Below, piece after piece: positions 8,945 through 19,993 of a stretch of 64,000 bases of DNA. Numbering within the stretch: the first letter of the stretch is position 1; each line of letters starts with the position of its first letter. The translations under genes and the position numbers were made by a program. The notes beneath the pieces are model-generated. The model was not told the DNA's origin, did no database searches, and worked only from the letters and a program-made list of their open reading frames with translations. Origin of the DNA: Deltaproteobacteria bacterium (GTDB lineage Bacteria > Desulfobacterota > Binatia > Binatales > Binataceae); contig JAKBMB010000011.1 of assembly GCA_021831785.1 (NCBI GenBank), forward strand, positions 317,491-381,490, in the 5' to 3' direction.

Positions 8945-9613
8945 TCACTTCTCAAGCGCGCCTATGCCGCCTCCGATATAGACCGCGGCGAGCACACTGA
9001 AGATGTAAGCCTGCACGATGCCGACTAAGATTCCAAAGGCCATGAACGGAATCGGCACAAACAGCCCGGACAACGCAAAGATGATCGCCAGTACGAGTTC
9101 GTCGCTCATCACGTTGCCGAACAGCCGCATCGCCAGCGAAAACGAGCGCGTGAATTCGCCGAGCACGTTGAGCGGCAGCAGCAGCGGATTCGGCTTGAGA
9201 TAGCCCTTAAGATAGCGCCCCAAGCCCTGTACCTGCACGCCATAGTAATGTACCGACAGGAAAACCACCGCGGAGAGCGCTGCGGGTGTTTCGATCGCCG
9301 CGGTCGGCGCTTTCACGCCGGGGAGCACTCCGGACAGATTGGCGGTCAGGAGGAAGATGAAAAGCGTCCCCAGCAGCGGTAAGAAGGGCCGCGGATCGCG
9401 ATTGAGCGTTGCGCCAATCTGGTTCTCGATCTCGCCGACCAAGGTCTCGATAACCGCCTGAAGCGCATTAAGGTTTATTTCAAACCGCCGCGTGGCTATC
9501 CGGCAAGCCAGGGCCAAGGCGGCCATCAGCGCCCAGGTCGTCACGACCGTGCGGCTTATCGGAACCATTCCGGCATGGAAGAGGACCGTGGTCGCGAGCG
9601 GCGAGTAGTTCAT
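8945..9613 (-). CDS. atpB: N-type ATPase a subunit (stator channel)
   Basis: A 222-residue polytopic membrane protein providing the ion half-channels against the c-ring. The essential arginine lies in the segment SFSLAMRLFGNVMSDE, and the final helices GILVGIVQAYIFSVLAAVYIGGGI follow the family. The ATG at 9613 overlaps the atpR stop by four bases (ATGA). The open frame extends upstream to 9733, but that part is inside atpR and arginine-rich, so it is not coding here. Confidence 0.93.
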   Translation of the reverse strand: MNYSPLATTVLFHAGMVPISRTVVTTWALMAALALACRIATRRFEINLNALQAVIETLVGEIENQIGATLNRDPRPFLPLLGTLFIFLLTANLSGVLPGVKAPTAAIETPAALSAVVFLSVHYYGVQVQGLGRYLKGYLKPNPLLLPLNVLGEFTRSFSLAMRLFGNVMSDELVLAIIFALSGLFVPIPFMAFGILVGIVQAYIFSVLAAVYIGGGIGALEK

Positions 9614-9894
9614 GCGGGACCGTCCGCGCTGTTTCGTATGCGGCGGATCGCCGCGGTGCGAACCGCGAGAAACCCGGCGAAGGCCGCCAGCAACGCGCCG
9701 GCTCCGGCAAGGCGCACGATCGCGGCGAAACATCCTGCAATAGCAAGAAGGCGCGCCCCGTGCACCGCTACCGCGCCTGCTGCGCGGCGTGAACGAGCGT
9801 ATAGGCGCACGTTCCAGTCGAGGATCGCGAAATATACCGCCCCGATGAGCGCGCCAAGCACGCCGTAAGCGAGCAGCGCTGCGAGCCCGGTCAT
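9610..9894 (-). CDS. atpR: N-type ATPase accessory membrane protein AtpR
   Basis: A 94-residue membrane protein with three predicted hydrophobic helices (LAALLAYGVLGALIGAVYFAI; LLAIAGCFAAIVRLAGAGALLAAFAGFLAV). AtpR is found only in N-type ATPase operons, between atpQ and atpB, and is thought to help assemble or charge-balance the c-ring. The identification rests mainly on size, topology and exact operon position. It overlaps both neighbours by four bases at each end. Confidence 0.85.
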   Translation of the reverse strand: MTGLAALLAYGVLGALIGAVYFAILDWNVRLYARSRRAAGAVAVHGARLLAIAGCFAAIVRLAGAGALLAAFAGFLAVRTAAIRRIRNSADGPA

Positions 9895-10196
9895 TCGCCC
9901 TGCATCCTCCTCCAGACCGCGGCGAAGCCCACCGCCGCTCCGACGAAAACCAGGGCGGCGCTCCAGAACACCCCGGTGTGGAAGGTCCTGTCGAGCCATC
10001 TTCCAGCGAACGCGCCCAGCAAGATCGGCGCGACGATCGTCCATCCGAAGCGCCCCATCATCCCGAGCGCCCGCGTTACGGGCCATTCACCGCCGCGCGC
10101 CCAGCGCTCGCGGCGGTCCTGCATCCGGCGCACGGCCCGTTCAAGCTCGTGGTTCGGTTCCTTTGGTTCATCCGGTTTTCGTTGCTCGTCGCCCAT
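9891..10196 (-). CDS. atpQ: N-type ATPase accessory protein AtpQ (AtpI-like)
   Basis: A 101-residue protein with a charged N-terminal half (RKPDEPKEPNHELERAVRRMQDRRERW) and two C-terminal transmembrane helices (GWTIVAPILLGAFAGRWLDR; SAALVFVGAAVGFAAVWR). It resembles the AtpI/AtpQ group that assists c-ring assembly. The order atpC-atpQ-atpR-atpB is the N-type hallmark. It starts 12 bases after atpC and its stop overlaps the atpR start. Confidence 0.86.
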   Translation of the reverse strand: MGDEQRKPDEPKEPNHELERAVRRMQDRRERWARGGEWPVTRALGMMGRFGWTIVAPILLGAFAGRWLDRTFHTGVFWSAALVFVGAAVGFAAVWRRMQGE

Positions 10197-10208
10197 GGCC
10201 GGACCTCG

Positions 10209-10652
10209 TCACGAATCGGGCGCTTCGGTCGAACGCACCGGCGGGGCGAAGGGTTGAGTTGTCGGCCGCAGGTAGCGGGAGAGCCGGCGAATCGCGGCCC
10301 GCTCGAGCTTCAGCGCGCCGAGGCGCGCGCTTTGCTCCGCCTCGAAATTCCTCGTCATCTGAGCCAGCACCTCGGCGCGCAAACGTGCCAGGTCGGTTCC
10401 GGGAACCGCCTCACGCGTCGCAACCTCGACCAGGCTTCCGTTGCTCACCCGCAGCACGCCGCCGCGCACCGCGACGTAGTGTTCGCTGCCTTGCGCGTCG
10501 CGCCAGATCAATACCGAAATTTTTAGGACCGTCAGAAAGTTGGTATGTCCTGGCGCGATTCCAAAAGCGCCGGTGCGATCCTCGGCGCGCACATGACGCA
10601 CGTCGTCCTGCTCGACGGCGACCGTGGTCGGCGTACTGACAACGAGCTTCAT
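10209..10652 (-). CDS. atpC: N-type ATPase epsilon subunit
   Basis: A 147-residue epsilon subunit of the rotor stalk. The N-terminal beta-sandwich is recognisable from IAPGHTNFLTVLKISVLIWRD and VAVRGGVLRVSNGSLVEVATREAVPG. The C-terminus is helical and basic. It follows atpD by two bases, the standard N-type position; housekeeping operons also place epsilon after beta. Confidence 0.92.
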   Translation of the reverse strand: MKLVVSTPTTVAVEQDDVRHVRAEDRTGAFGIAPGHTNFLTVLKISVLIWRDAQGSEHYVAVRGGVLRVSNGSLVEVATREAVPGTDLARLRAEVLAQMTRNFEAEQSARLGALKLERAAIRRLSRYLRPTTQPFAPPVRSTEAPDS

Positions 10653-10654
10653 CC

Positions 10655-12708
<2,054 letters not shown>

Positions 12709-13410
12709 ATGCTGCCCAGGGTCTTGACACGAAGGCTAGATACACGGCGCGGTTCATCGGACCAGTCCTCCGCGCCGCACGCGGCGCGTGTGAGCGGCGA
12801 TGAGACCCAGTTGCTAAGCCGGCTTCTGGCGGGCGATGAAGCGGCTTTTGCGGCGCTCATTAATCGTTACTATGCTTCGATGTTGCGGCTGGCGCGTCTT
12901 TTCGTCGCCGATCTCGACGTGGCCGAAGAGGTGGTTCAGGACACCTGGCTGGCGGTCATTAACGGGTTGGCCTCGTTCGAGGGACGCGCCGCGATTAAGA
13001 CCTGGATCTTTCGGATTCTGGTAAATCGCGCCAAAACGCGCGGTATGCGCGAAGCGCGCTCAATCAACTTTTCATCCCTAACCACAGGTTCGAAAGAAAA
13101 CGCGACGCCGGCGCTTGACGCCGACCGTTTCAGCGCCTCCGGCGCATGGCACGATCCGCCGCGCGGCTGGGGCGTGGACAGCCCGGAAGATATTTTGCAG
13201 CGCAAAGAAGCGCTTCAATTGATCGAGCAAGAGATCGCCACACTGCCGCCGAGTCAGCAAGCGGTTATTACCTTGCGCGACCTCGAGGGGCTTACGTCCG
13301 ACGAAGTGCGTAACGTCTTAGGAATTAGCGAGACTAATCAACGCGTGCTGCTACATCGAGCGCGGTCCGCCGTCAGACGCGCGCTCGAAAAGCATTTCAC
13401 TAAAGGATAG
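12709..13410 (+). CDS. ECF-family RNA polymerase sigma factor
   Basis: A sigma factor of up to 233 residues. Region 2 is clear (ALINRYYASMLRLARLFVADLDVAEEVVQDTWLAVINGL) and region 4 is clear (TLPPSQQAVITLRDLEGLTSDEVRNVLGISETNQRVLLHRARSAVRRAL). Two starts are possible: ATG at 12709, which lies only nine bases after a miniature element and within the duplicated block, or GTG at 12790 (VSGDETQLLSRLL), which removes 27 residues of no family resemblance. The second fits the family better. It is followed after six bases by a zinc-finger anti-sigma gene. Since bufferin genes elsewhere are often ECF-controlled, bufA at 4.9 kb is a candidate target. Confidence 0.92.
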   Translation: MLPRVLTRRLDTRRGSSDQSSAPHAARVSGDETQLLSRLLAGDEAAFAALINRYYASMLRLARLFVADLDVAEEVVQDTWLAVINGLASFEGRAAIKTWIFRILVNRAKTRGMREARSINFSSLTTGSKENATPALDADRFSASGAWHDPPRGWGVDSPEDILQRKEALQLIEQEIATLPPSQQAVITLRDLEGLTSDEVRNVLGISETNQRVLLHRARSAVRRALEKHFTKG

Positions 13411-13416
13411 CGCGCC

Positions 13417-13650
13417 ATGTTGACCTGTGAACAACTAACCGGGCTTGTCACTGACTACATCGAGGGCTGGTTGCCCATGCGCCAAAGGTTTCGCTTTCGG
13501 CTCCATGTTGCTCTATGCCGCTCATGCCGCAGGTATCTGCGTCAGATGCGACTGACGATTGGCGCGCTCAACGGCTTGCCGCGCCAACCGCTGCCGCCGG
13601 CTAAGGAACAAGAGTTGATGCACCGATTCAGAGCTTGGCAGCGAGCATAA
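13417..13650 (+). CDS. Putative anti-sigma factor with zinc-finger (ZAS-type) domain
   Basis: A 77-residue soluble protein with the H-x3-C-x2-C zinc motif (HVALCRSC) near residues 30-37, typical of anti-sigma factors that hold their ECF partner. It lies six bases downstream of the sigma gene, so the pair is almost certainly co-transcribed. There is no membrane segment, unlike many anti-sigma factors, which points to an intracellular redox or metal signal (inference). Confidence 0.82.
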   Translation: MLTCEQLTGLVTDYIEGWLPMRQRFRFRLHVALCRSCRRYLRQMRLTIGALNGLPRQPLPPAKEQELMHRFRAWQRA

Positions 13651-13986
13651 TCACATTTCCCCGAGGGCCTTTCCGGCGCCCGAGCAAAACCGGATCGAAA
13701 GCCTGCTCTTCGCGATGCAGATGAAGCGCAGCCGGCATCATATCGGCCCCCGAAAAAACGGCGCCCTTTGGCGGCTTGCTCATTCCCGGGCGGCCGAAAC
13801 AAGCTTCACCGGCGCCTGCGCAGCCTTCGGAGCGCCACACGAATTTCGGCGCCGCGCCGAGCGCGCCCTCTTCGCCGTTGTAGCGGAAAAAAGTCGCGAC
13901 CTCGGCCAGCGCGTGGTCAGGCGCGTCTTGCCGGCACCGAAACCGGGAGCGACGCCTCGGTGGTAACGGTTTCGGGCGCGCCCGCC
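13651..13986. other. Intergenic region before the MerA-like gene
   Basis: The frame of the downstream reductase is open back to 13768, but those residues are arginine/alanine-rich and show no flavoprotein resemblance. I see no gene or clear terminator here. Confidence 0.45.
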
Positions 13987-15492
13987 ATGCTGCCGCTCGA
14001 TACGCATAACCAGAGGCTTATCGCCAACGTCCATCCTGCCGACTGGCGCAACCCGACTCCAGCCGGACGTTACAACCTGGTCGTGATCGGGGCGGGCACC
14101 GCGGGTCTGGTCGCCGCCGCGGGCGCCGCCGGATTGGGCGCGACGGTGGCGTTGGTGGAGCGCGACTTTTTTGGCGGCGACTGCCTTAACTTCGGATGCG
14201 TACCCTCCAAAGCGCTGCTTCGCGCCGCGCGCGCCGCAGCTGACCTGCAGCGCGCAGGTCGATACGGGATCGCGATTACCCGGGAGCAGGTTCGCGTCGA
14301 TTTCGGCGCCGTGATGGAACGGATGCGAAGGCTTCGGGCCGAGCTGAGCGTCAACGATTCGGCCGAGCGTATGCGTGCCCTAGGCATCGACGTCTTTATC
14401 GGACACGCGCGCTTCACCGCGCCGGACACCGTCGAGGTCGACGGGCAGCGGCTGCGCTTTCGCAAAGCGATCATCGCCACCGGAACGCGGCCGGCCGCCT
14501 TGCCGGTGCGCGGACTTGCCGAGGTCGGCTATCTGACCAACGAGAGCGTATTTTCGCTGACCGAGTTGCCGCGAACGATCGCCGTGATCGGAGCCGGGCC
14601 CATCGGATGCGAGCTGGCGCAAGCGTTCCGGCGACTCGGAGCGAAGGTCTGGCTAATCGAGGCGGCGCCGCGCATCTTGATCCGCGAAGACCCGCAGGCG
14701 GCTCAACGGGTTAAGCAAGCGATGGCGCGTGAAGGAGTGGAGATTCTTACGGGCGGAGAGATCACCGCGGTTGAAAGGCGGGCGGGCGAAAAGTTCATTC
14801 GCATGACTCTAAGCGGCGAGTCGCGCGAAATCGTGGCCGACGAAATCGTTCTCGGCGTCGGACGCGCGCCCGCGATTGACGGACTGGACCTCGAAGCGGC
14901 GGAGGTCGCTTACAACGCGGCCGAGGGGATCACGGTCGATGACCAGCTGCGGACTACGAACGCAGACATATTTGCGGCCGGCGACGCCGCTTCCCCGTAC
15001 AAGTTCACGCACGTCGCTGACGCCACGGCGCGGCTCGCGCTTCGAAACGCCCTTTTTTTCGGCCGGCGCCGCGCAAGCTCGTTGGTCGTGCCCTGGTGCG
15101 TTTACACCGACCCCGAGATCGCTCACGTGGGACTGGGTGAGAGCGAAGCCCAAAGCCGCGGACTTAAGATTGCTACGCTGACCCAGGAACTGGGCGGCGT
15201 CGATCGCGCCGTGCTCGACGGCGAAACCGACGGGTTGCTAAAGGTCCACCTAGTTGAGGGAACCGACCGGATCGTCGGCGCAACGATCGTGGCAAGTCAC
15301 GCCGGGGAAATGATTTCCGAGCTCACGCTCGCCATCTCCAACCGAATCGGCCTAGGCGCGATCGCCGACGTGATTCGTCCGTACCCCACGCAGGCAGAAG
15401 CGATAAAGAAGATCGCCGACGCCTACAATCGCGGCCGCCTGACACCGACGCTGAAGCGGCTCCTAAGGGCCTACCTCGCTTGGCTCCGCTAG
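13987..15492 (+). CDS. MerA-like FAD-dependent pyridine nucleotide-disulfide oxidoreductase
   Basis: About 501 residues of the class I disulfide reductase family. The FAD Rossmann motif VIGAGTAGLVAAAGA is near residue 30, the redox cysteines are in GGDCLNFGCVPSK, the NAD(P) motif is VIGAGPIGCELAQ, and the second FAD motif is TNADIFAAGDAA. The position of the usual catalytic histidine reads RPYPTQAEA, with tyrosine as in mercuric reductase rather than glutathione or lipoamide reductases. However, the vicinal C-terminal cysteines and the N-terminal HMA domain of MerA are absent, so mercury reduction is doubtful. ATG at 13987 (MLPLDTHNQRLI) is the conserved subfamily start. Confidence 0.88.
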   Translation: MLPLDTHNQRLIANVHPADWRNPTPAGRYNLVVIGAGTAGLVAAAGAAGLGATVALVERDFFGGDCLNFGCVPSKALLRAARAAADLQRAGRYGIAITREQVRVDFGAVMERMRRLRAELSVNDSAERMRALGIDVFIGHARFTAPDTVEVDGQRLRFRKAIIATGTRPAALPVRGLAEVGYLTNESVFSLTELPRTIAVIGAGPIGCELAQAFRRLGAKVWLIEAAPRILIREDPQAAQRVKQAMAREGVEILTGGEITAVERRAGEKFIRMTLSGESREIVADEIVLGVGRAPAIDGLDLEAAEVAYNAAEGITVDDQLRTTNADIFAAGDAASPYKFTHVADATARLALRNALFFGRRRASSLVVPWCVYTDPEIAHVGLGESEAQSRGLKIATLTQELGGVDRAVLDGETDGLLKVHLVEGTDRIVGATIVASHAGEMISELTLAISNRIGLGAIADVIRPYPTQAEAIKKIADAYNRGRLTPTLKRLLRAYLAWLR

Positions 15493-15636
15493 CTGATAGC
15501 GTCTCTAGCGCGGCGCTGGATTTAACGCCGCCCTCCGGGGTCACCGCGTCTCGCGCATCGGCAAAAAAGCGCAAAGAGAACTTACGCGACCGCCCGCGAT
15601 GGCGGTAGACTAGGCCTAAAGGGGGGAGCAAAACGT

Positions 15637-16308
15637 ATGGCGACAGCTACTGTGGCGGCAAGAACACCCGGCTTCAGACTGGGGATCTACATTTTCAAAG
15701 ATGCGGAGATCGTCGATTTCGCCGCACCTTACGGGGTATTTTCCGTGGCGCGGCGCTTTGATCCTGAGCTTGACGCGTTTCTGGTCGCAGACAGCGCGAG
15801 GCCGGTACAAGTGCAGGCAGGGCTGGTCGTGGTCCCCAGCTATACCTTCAACGACCGGCCGGCGATGGACGCTTTCCTCATACCCGGCGGCTTCGGCACG
15901 CGCCAGGAAATCTACAACCGCCGGCTTCACGATTACATCCTGTCGCTGCCCGCGGCATGCCTGCTGACCAGCGTATGCACCGGTTCATGGATCTACGGGC
16001 GCATGGGTCTGCTCGACGGGCTGCCGGCGACCAACCGCAAGGAGCCGGACGCGCTCGAAGCCTCGTCGCGCGGCAAGGTCCCCATCGATCGTCTAGCCCA
16101 GATCGCCCCCCGATGCCGCATAAGCCGGGCTCGCGTGGTGGACGCCGGGCGAATGATTACCGCGGCGGGCATATCCTCGGGTATGGAGTTGGGCTTTCAC
16201 CTGCTGCGGCGGGCCGGCTACGATGAGCAGTTCATCGCCGAAGTAGCGCGCACCATGGAATATACTAAGGCGTACGAGACCTATCGGAGCGACTTCGAGC
16301 AGGGCTAG
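15637..16308 (+). CDS. DJ-1/PfpI family protein
   Basis: A 223-residue class I glutamine amidotransferase-like protein. The nucleophile elbow is LLTSVCTGSWIYGRMGLLDG with the reactive cysteine, preceded by AFLIPGGFGTR and followed by ITAAGISSGMELGFHLL. This pattern resembles isonitrile hydratase-type and AraC-associated members, not the protease PfpI itself, but the substrate is unknown. The start has GGGGGGAG about eight bases upstream. The gene stands alone between a flavoprotein and GST genes. Confidence 0.88.
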   Translation: MATATVAARTPGFRLGIYIFKDAEIVDFAAPYGVFSVARRFDPELDAFLVADSARPVQVQAGLVVVPSYTFNDRPAMDAFLIPGGFGTRQEIYNRRLHDYILSLPAACLLTSVCTGSWIYGRMGLLDGLPATNRKEPDALEASSRGKVPIDRLAQIAPRCRISRARVVDAGRMITAAGISSGMELGFHLLRRAGYDEQFIAEVARTMEYTKAYETYRSDFEQG

Positions 16309-16596
16309 AGCCCGTTGCGACAGAAGCCTGCTCCTATGATACGCCGCCGGTGGACAGCAATAGCCGCTTTCACTAGGCTGGGGATGAACAAACGCAGCTT
16401 GAACGACCGGCGGGCCTGGTTGTGCATATATGATGCGCCAGAGCGCGCGCGAGCGGACTCAAGCTGCTGCCCGGACAGCATTCGCGCAATGCCGGCTTCA
16501 TCCGGCGCGGGTACGACGCGTTGCGCGATCGGGGATATGTTCGGGCTCCTGCCGCCGGAGACAACCGCGGATTTATGACCGCCTAACGGAGGCGCG

Positions 16597-17205
16597 ATGA
16601 AAATCTACAACAACTCGACGGCACCCAACCCACGCCGAGTCCGTATCTTCCTGGCTGAGAAGGGGATTAACGTACCATACGAGGAAGTGGACATCGTCAA
16701 GGCGGTGAACCGCACGCCCGAGTTCAAACAAAAAAATCCGCTCGGCACGCTGCCCGTGCTCGAGCTAGACGACGGCACCCATATCGCCGAGAGCGTCGCA
16801 ATCTGCCGCTACTTCGAAGAGCTTTACCCCGAACCGCCGCTGATGGGCCTAGGAGCGAAGGAGCGGGCGCTGGTGGAGATGTGGAACCGCCGGATGGAGC
16901 TCCATCTCTTTCTGCCGGTCATGGACGCCTTTCGCCATCAGCACGAGTTTTTCAAGGGCCGCCTAACGCAGGTTCCCGAGTACGCTCGGGTCCAGGGTGA
17001 GAACGCAGAAAAGAGCCTGAGTTGGGTCGACCAGGTGCTTTCCGACAGGTTTTTCATGGCCGGCGATAACTTTTCGATCGCGGACATCACCGCGCTGTGC
17101 GCGATCGATTTTGCCCGCGTCTCTAAAATTCGCGTCCAGCCCGAGCAAAAGCATCTGTCAAGATGGTACGCCGCGGTGTCATCGCGGCTAAGCGCAAAAG
17201 CGTAG
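16597..17205 (+). CDS. Glutathione S-transferase
   Basis: A 202-residue GST. The N-terminal thioredoxin-like domain starts MKIYNNSTAPNPRRVRIFLAEKGI with the glutathione-site segments NPLGTLPVLELDDG and HIAESVAICRYFEELYP. The C-terminal all-helical domain contains the N-capping motif FSIADITALCAIDFA. ACGGAGG precedes the start by four to five bases. Such GSTs detoxify electrophiles or reduce peroxides; this one cannot be assigned a substrate. It is the first of three GST genes in about 2.2 kb. Confidence 0.93.
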   Translation: MKIYNNSTAPNPRRVRIFLAEKGINVPYEEVDIVKAVNRTPEFKQKNPLGTLPVLELDDGTHIAESVAICRYFEELYPEPPLMGLGAKERALVEMWNRRMELHLFLPVMDAFRHQHEFFKGRLTQVPEYARVQGENAEKSLSWVDQVLSDRFFMAGDNFSIADITALCAIDFARVSKIRVQPEQKHLSRWYAAVSSRLSAKA

Positions 17206-17349
17206 ACCCGAAAAGCGCGCTGCTCGCCGGCTTTCGTAGACAGGTTCGAACGGCGCCCGCGCGGGCCGCAGCGGACGTTCACCACGGGCGGATGCGAAGA
17301 GCACCCTTGTCCGCGCCGCGTTCAAGACGAAAATTTAGCGGAGGAAGCG

Positions 17350-18045
17350 ATGATCGACGTCTATTTTTGGACCACACCGAACGGCTACAAGGTCACAATA
17401 ATGCTCGAAGAGGCCGGCCTCGCCTACAAAGTGATTCCGGTTGATATCGGCCGAGGCGATCAGTTTAAAGCCGAATTTCTCGCGATCAGTCCGAACAACA
17501 AGATTCCGGCGATGGTCGATCACGACGGGCCGGGCAGGCAACCGATCGCGATCTTCGAGTCGGGCGCCATCCTGATGTACCTGGCCGAAAAAACCGGCAA
17601 GCTCATGTCCTCGGATATGCGCCGGCGCTACGATGTGATTCAGTGGCTGATGTTCCAGATGGCGAGCGTGGGCCCGATGCTGGGCCAGGCGCATCACTTC
17701 CGCCGCTACGCTCCCCAGCAGATCGGCTATGCGATCCAGCGCTATACCAACGAGGCCAGCCGCATTTACGGCGTGATCGACCGGCGTCTGCGGCAAGTCG
17801 AGTACCTAGCAGGCGATTATTCAATCGCCGACATCGCCACCTATCCCTGGCTCAGGTCGCATAAATGGCAAGGCCAAAATCTTGAGGATTTCCCGCATCT
17901 GAAGCGCTGGTACGAGGCGATCGAAAGCCGGCCCGCGGTGCAAAAGGGGATAGCCGTGATGGCCGACCAGGTGAAGCGCCCCGTGACCGCCGATAAGGAT
18001 GCATGGGAAACGTTGTTCGGCGCCAAACAATACCGGCGCCGTTGA
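17350..18045 (+). CDS. Glutathione S-transferase, YfcG/YghU-like
   Basis: A 231-residue GST of the Nu/YfcG type. The start VYFWTTPNGYKVTIMLEEAGLAY and the segment AISPNNKIPAMVDHDG are characteristic, with the TPN asparagine/threonine replacing a catalytic tyrosine or cysteine. YfcG-type enzymes have disulfide-bond reductase activity with bound glutathione. The C-terminal domain has YLAGDYSIADIATYPW. AGCGGAGGAAGCG provides a good ribosome site. Confidence 0.92.
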   Translation: MIDVYFWTTPNGYKVTIMLEEAGLAYKVIPVDIGRGDQFKAEFLAISPNNKIPAMVDHDGPGRQPIAIFESGAILMYLAEKTGKLMSSDMRRRYDVIQWLMFQMASVGPMLGQAHHFRRYAPQQIGYAIQRYTNEASRIYGVIDRRLRQVEYLAGDYSIADIATYPWLRSHKWQGQNLEDFPHLKRWYEAIESRPAVQKGIAVMADQVKRPVTADKDAWETLFGAKQYRRR

Positions 18046-18744
18046 TCATGCCGCCCGTGTCAGCCGGCTATGCCGGCGCGCCATTGCGTCGAACGCATTC
18101 AGAAGCCGTTCTCGCCACGAATATAGCGGGTCTGTCGCTTCTAGGACCTCAAGCGGGCTCGCGCAGCGGACCCATTGGAATGTGCCGAACAGGACGTAAT
18201 CGGCGTAGGCCGGAGATTCGCCGCAAAGGTAGGGCTGGCCTTCAAGCAGCGTACGCACGGGGGCGAGAGCTTGGCGCAGCCGCTCCATATAGACCGGACG
18301 CTCGGCCTGTGCCTGCTCCAAGGAGCAGCCGAAACGGGCCTCACGAGTGCTGCGAAAATAGTCGCGGTCGTGGGGATGGACGCAGTCATATATGTCCCTG
18401 GCTACCATTCGGATAAGGGCGGCGTTGATCTCGCTATCGACCCATGAATTGAAAAATTTAGTCAGCGGCCGTCCGTATCCGCCGCCGAACAGCGAAGGGC
18501 GCTCGCGATACTTGTCCTCCAGGTGACAGGCGATGGCCCAGGAATCGCTGATTACATCGTCGCCATCGACCAGCACAGGAACCTTGGTCTGGCCGCTGAA
18601 CGCGATGAGTTCTTTGTCAGTAAATTTGCACGGGCTAAACTCGGCGGCCAGTTGCTTGTGTGCGAGCGCCATTCGCGCCCGCCAGCAGTAGGGGCTGAAC
18701 CTCCTGTCACCGGCGCCAACCAACTCGTAAAGCTTAAGCGTCAT
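18046..18744 (-). CDS. Glutathione S-transferase, beta-etherase-like
   Basis: A 232-residue GST, convergent with the previous one (they end on adjacent bases). The N-terminus LYELVGAGDRRFSPYCWRARMALAHK matches the LigE-like group of proteins annotated as beta-etherases, which cleave lignin-type aryl ethers; many members have other, unknown roles. KVPVLVDGDDVISDSWAIACHLE supplies the glutathione-binding part. The ATG at 18744 has AGGAG about seven bases upstream. Confidence 0.88.
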   Translation of the reverse strand: MTLKLYELVGAGDRRFSPYCWRARMALAHKQLAAEFSPCKFTDKELIAFSGQTKVPVLVDGDDVISDSWAIACHLEDKYRERPSLFGGGYGRPLTKFFNSWVDSEINAALIRMVARDIYDCVHPHDRDYFRSTREARFGCSLEQAQAERPVYMERLRQALAPVRTLLEGQPYLCGESPAYADYVLFGTFQWVRCASPLEVLEATDPLYSWRERLLNAFDAMARRHSRLTRAA

Positions 18745-19115
18745 CAATTACTCCTGAATTGCTCCTGCCGGAATATTTTAAGCCTCGGCGGCCGAAGCGT
18801 AACACAATTCGTCCCGACCCCGCGGCAATCGGTGAGGCTGATTCGGCGAGAAGGATTATTTTCGCTTCCGCCCATCGCAGGCAACCCGCCGAGTCGGCGC
18901 AACCCCCGGCACAACGCCGCGATTCGCGGACCGCGCTCAACTATTAACGCGGTACGTGTCAACCGACTTCGTTCCTGGATCGCCTTTGGCGTAGGCCGCT
19001 AACCTTGACGTAACCTTTAAGACATAAGGTGAGCAATTGAGCATGGTGACGCTTGATGGCTCGAATTACTTAGCGTAAAAGGTTCCCATGTCCTAGATCG
19101 GAGTAACGTCGCTTG
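18745..19115. other. Intergenic region between divergent GST and cysC
   Basis: No gene is supported. The right half is AT-richer (TAACCTTTAAGACATAAGG near 19010) and probably contains the cysC promoter. Confidence 0.45.
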
Positions 19116-19658
19116 ATGGAAAAAGGCTTTACCCTGTGGCTGACCGGGCTTTCCGGAGCCGGCAAGTCTACCTTGGCTCAACTTGCGGCCGTGGAATTGA
19201 AGCGACGCGGTTACCGTGTCGAAGTGCTGGACGGCGATGAAGTCAGGACCAACCTCTCTAAAGGTCTTGGTTATTCCAAGACCGATCGGGACACCAACAT
19301 CCGGCGCATGGGCTACGTGTGCAAGCTTCTTGCGCGCAACGGCGTGGTTGCGATCGCCGCCGCTATCTCGCCTTACCGCGAGGTTCGGGACGAGGTGCGG
19401 CGGATGCATGTGCGTTTCGTCGAAGCCTACGTCAAATGTTCGCTGGGGGCGCTGATCGAACGCGACGCAAAGGGACTTTATAAAAAAGCACTGGCAGGGG
19501 AAATCAGCGGCTTCACTGGAATCTCCGATCCGTATGAGCCGCCGCTCAACGCCGAAATTGTGATCGAGACCGACTGCGAATCGCCAAAAGCTAGCTTGGT
19601 CAGACTTGTGACCGCCCTGGAGAAGCTTCGTTACATCGAGCGTGACGGGCTGCCGTAA
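19116..19658 (+). CDS. cysC: Adenylyl-sulfate kinase
   Basis: A 180-residue kinase that phosphorylates adenylyl sulfate to PAPS, the sulfate donor for assimilation or sulfation. The P-loop GLSGAGKSTLA is at the N-terminus, followed by LDGDEVRTNL, DRDTNIRRMGYVCKLLARNG, and SDPYEPPLNAEIVIET, all standard for CysC. The sulfurylase partner (CysD/N or Sat) is not nearby. Start choice is between TTG 19113 and ATG 19116: GGAG at 19100-19103 is better spaced for the TTG. Confidence 0.95.
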   Translation: MEKGFTLWLTGLSGAGKSTLAQLAAVELKRRGYRVEVLDGDEVRTNLSKGLGYSKTDRDTNIRRMGYVCKLLARNGVVAIAAAISPYREVRDEVRRMHVRFVEAYVKCSLGALIERDAKGLYKKALAGEISGFTGISDPYEPPLNAEIVIETDCESPKASLVRLVTALEKLRYIERDGLP

Positions 19659-19916
19659 GTGGCCCGAGGCCGCCGCGCCCGCTTCTCACCCTCAGGCCGA
19701 AACACCTTGCCAGATAGCGGCAAGGTCTGATTGCGCTCGCCTCCGTCCGGCCGGGGGCAACGTCGCCGCTCGGTAGATGTTCGTGTTTCGTCGAAGGCTG
19801 CCGTAGCATCCGGGCATTCTTGTTGGCCATGGGGTCAGAGGATGAAGCTCTGACGGCATGTATCAGACTGCTCTTGCGAGCGGCTGTCCGATGAGCGAAG
19901 ATCACCAAGCACGGGC

Positions 19917-19993
19917 GCGCCCTTAGCTCAGCGGATTAGAGCAGCAGACTACGGATCTGCGGGTCGGGGGTTCAAATCCCTCAGGGCGCGCCA
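19917..19993 (+). tRNA. tRNA-Arg (anticodon ACG)
   Basis: A 77-nt cloverleaf including encoded CCA. The acceptor stem GCGCCCT pairs with AGGGCGC; D-stem GCTC/GAGC; anticodon stem GCAGA/TCTGC with loop CTACGGA giving anticodon ACG; T-loop TTCAAAT; discriminator G. The ACG wobble adenosine is normally deaminated to inosine to read CGN codons. It is followed by a region with IS debris, as often found next to tRNA genes. Confidence 0.95.

Noticed and set aside
13768-13986. N-terminal extension of the MerA-like reductase
   Set aside because: The extra 73 residues are basic and unlike any HMA or mitochondrial-type domain; the conserved start is the ATG at 13987.
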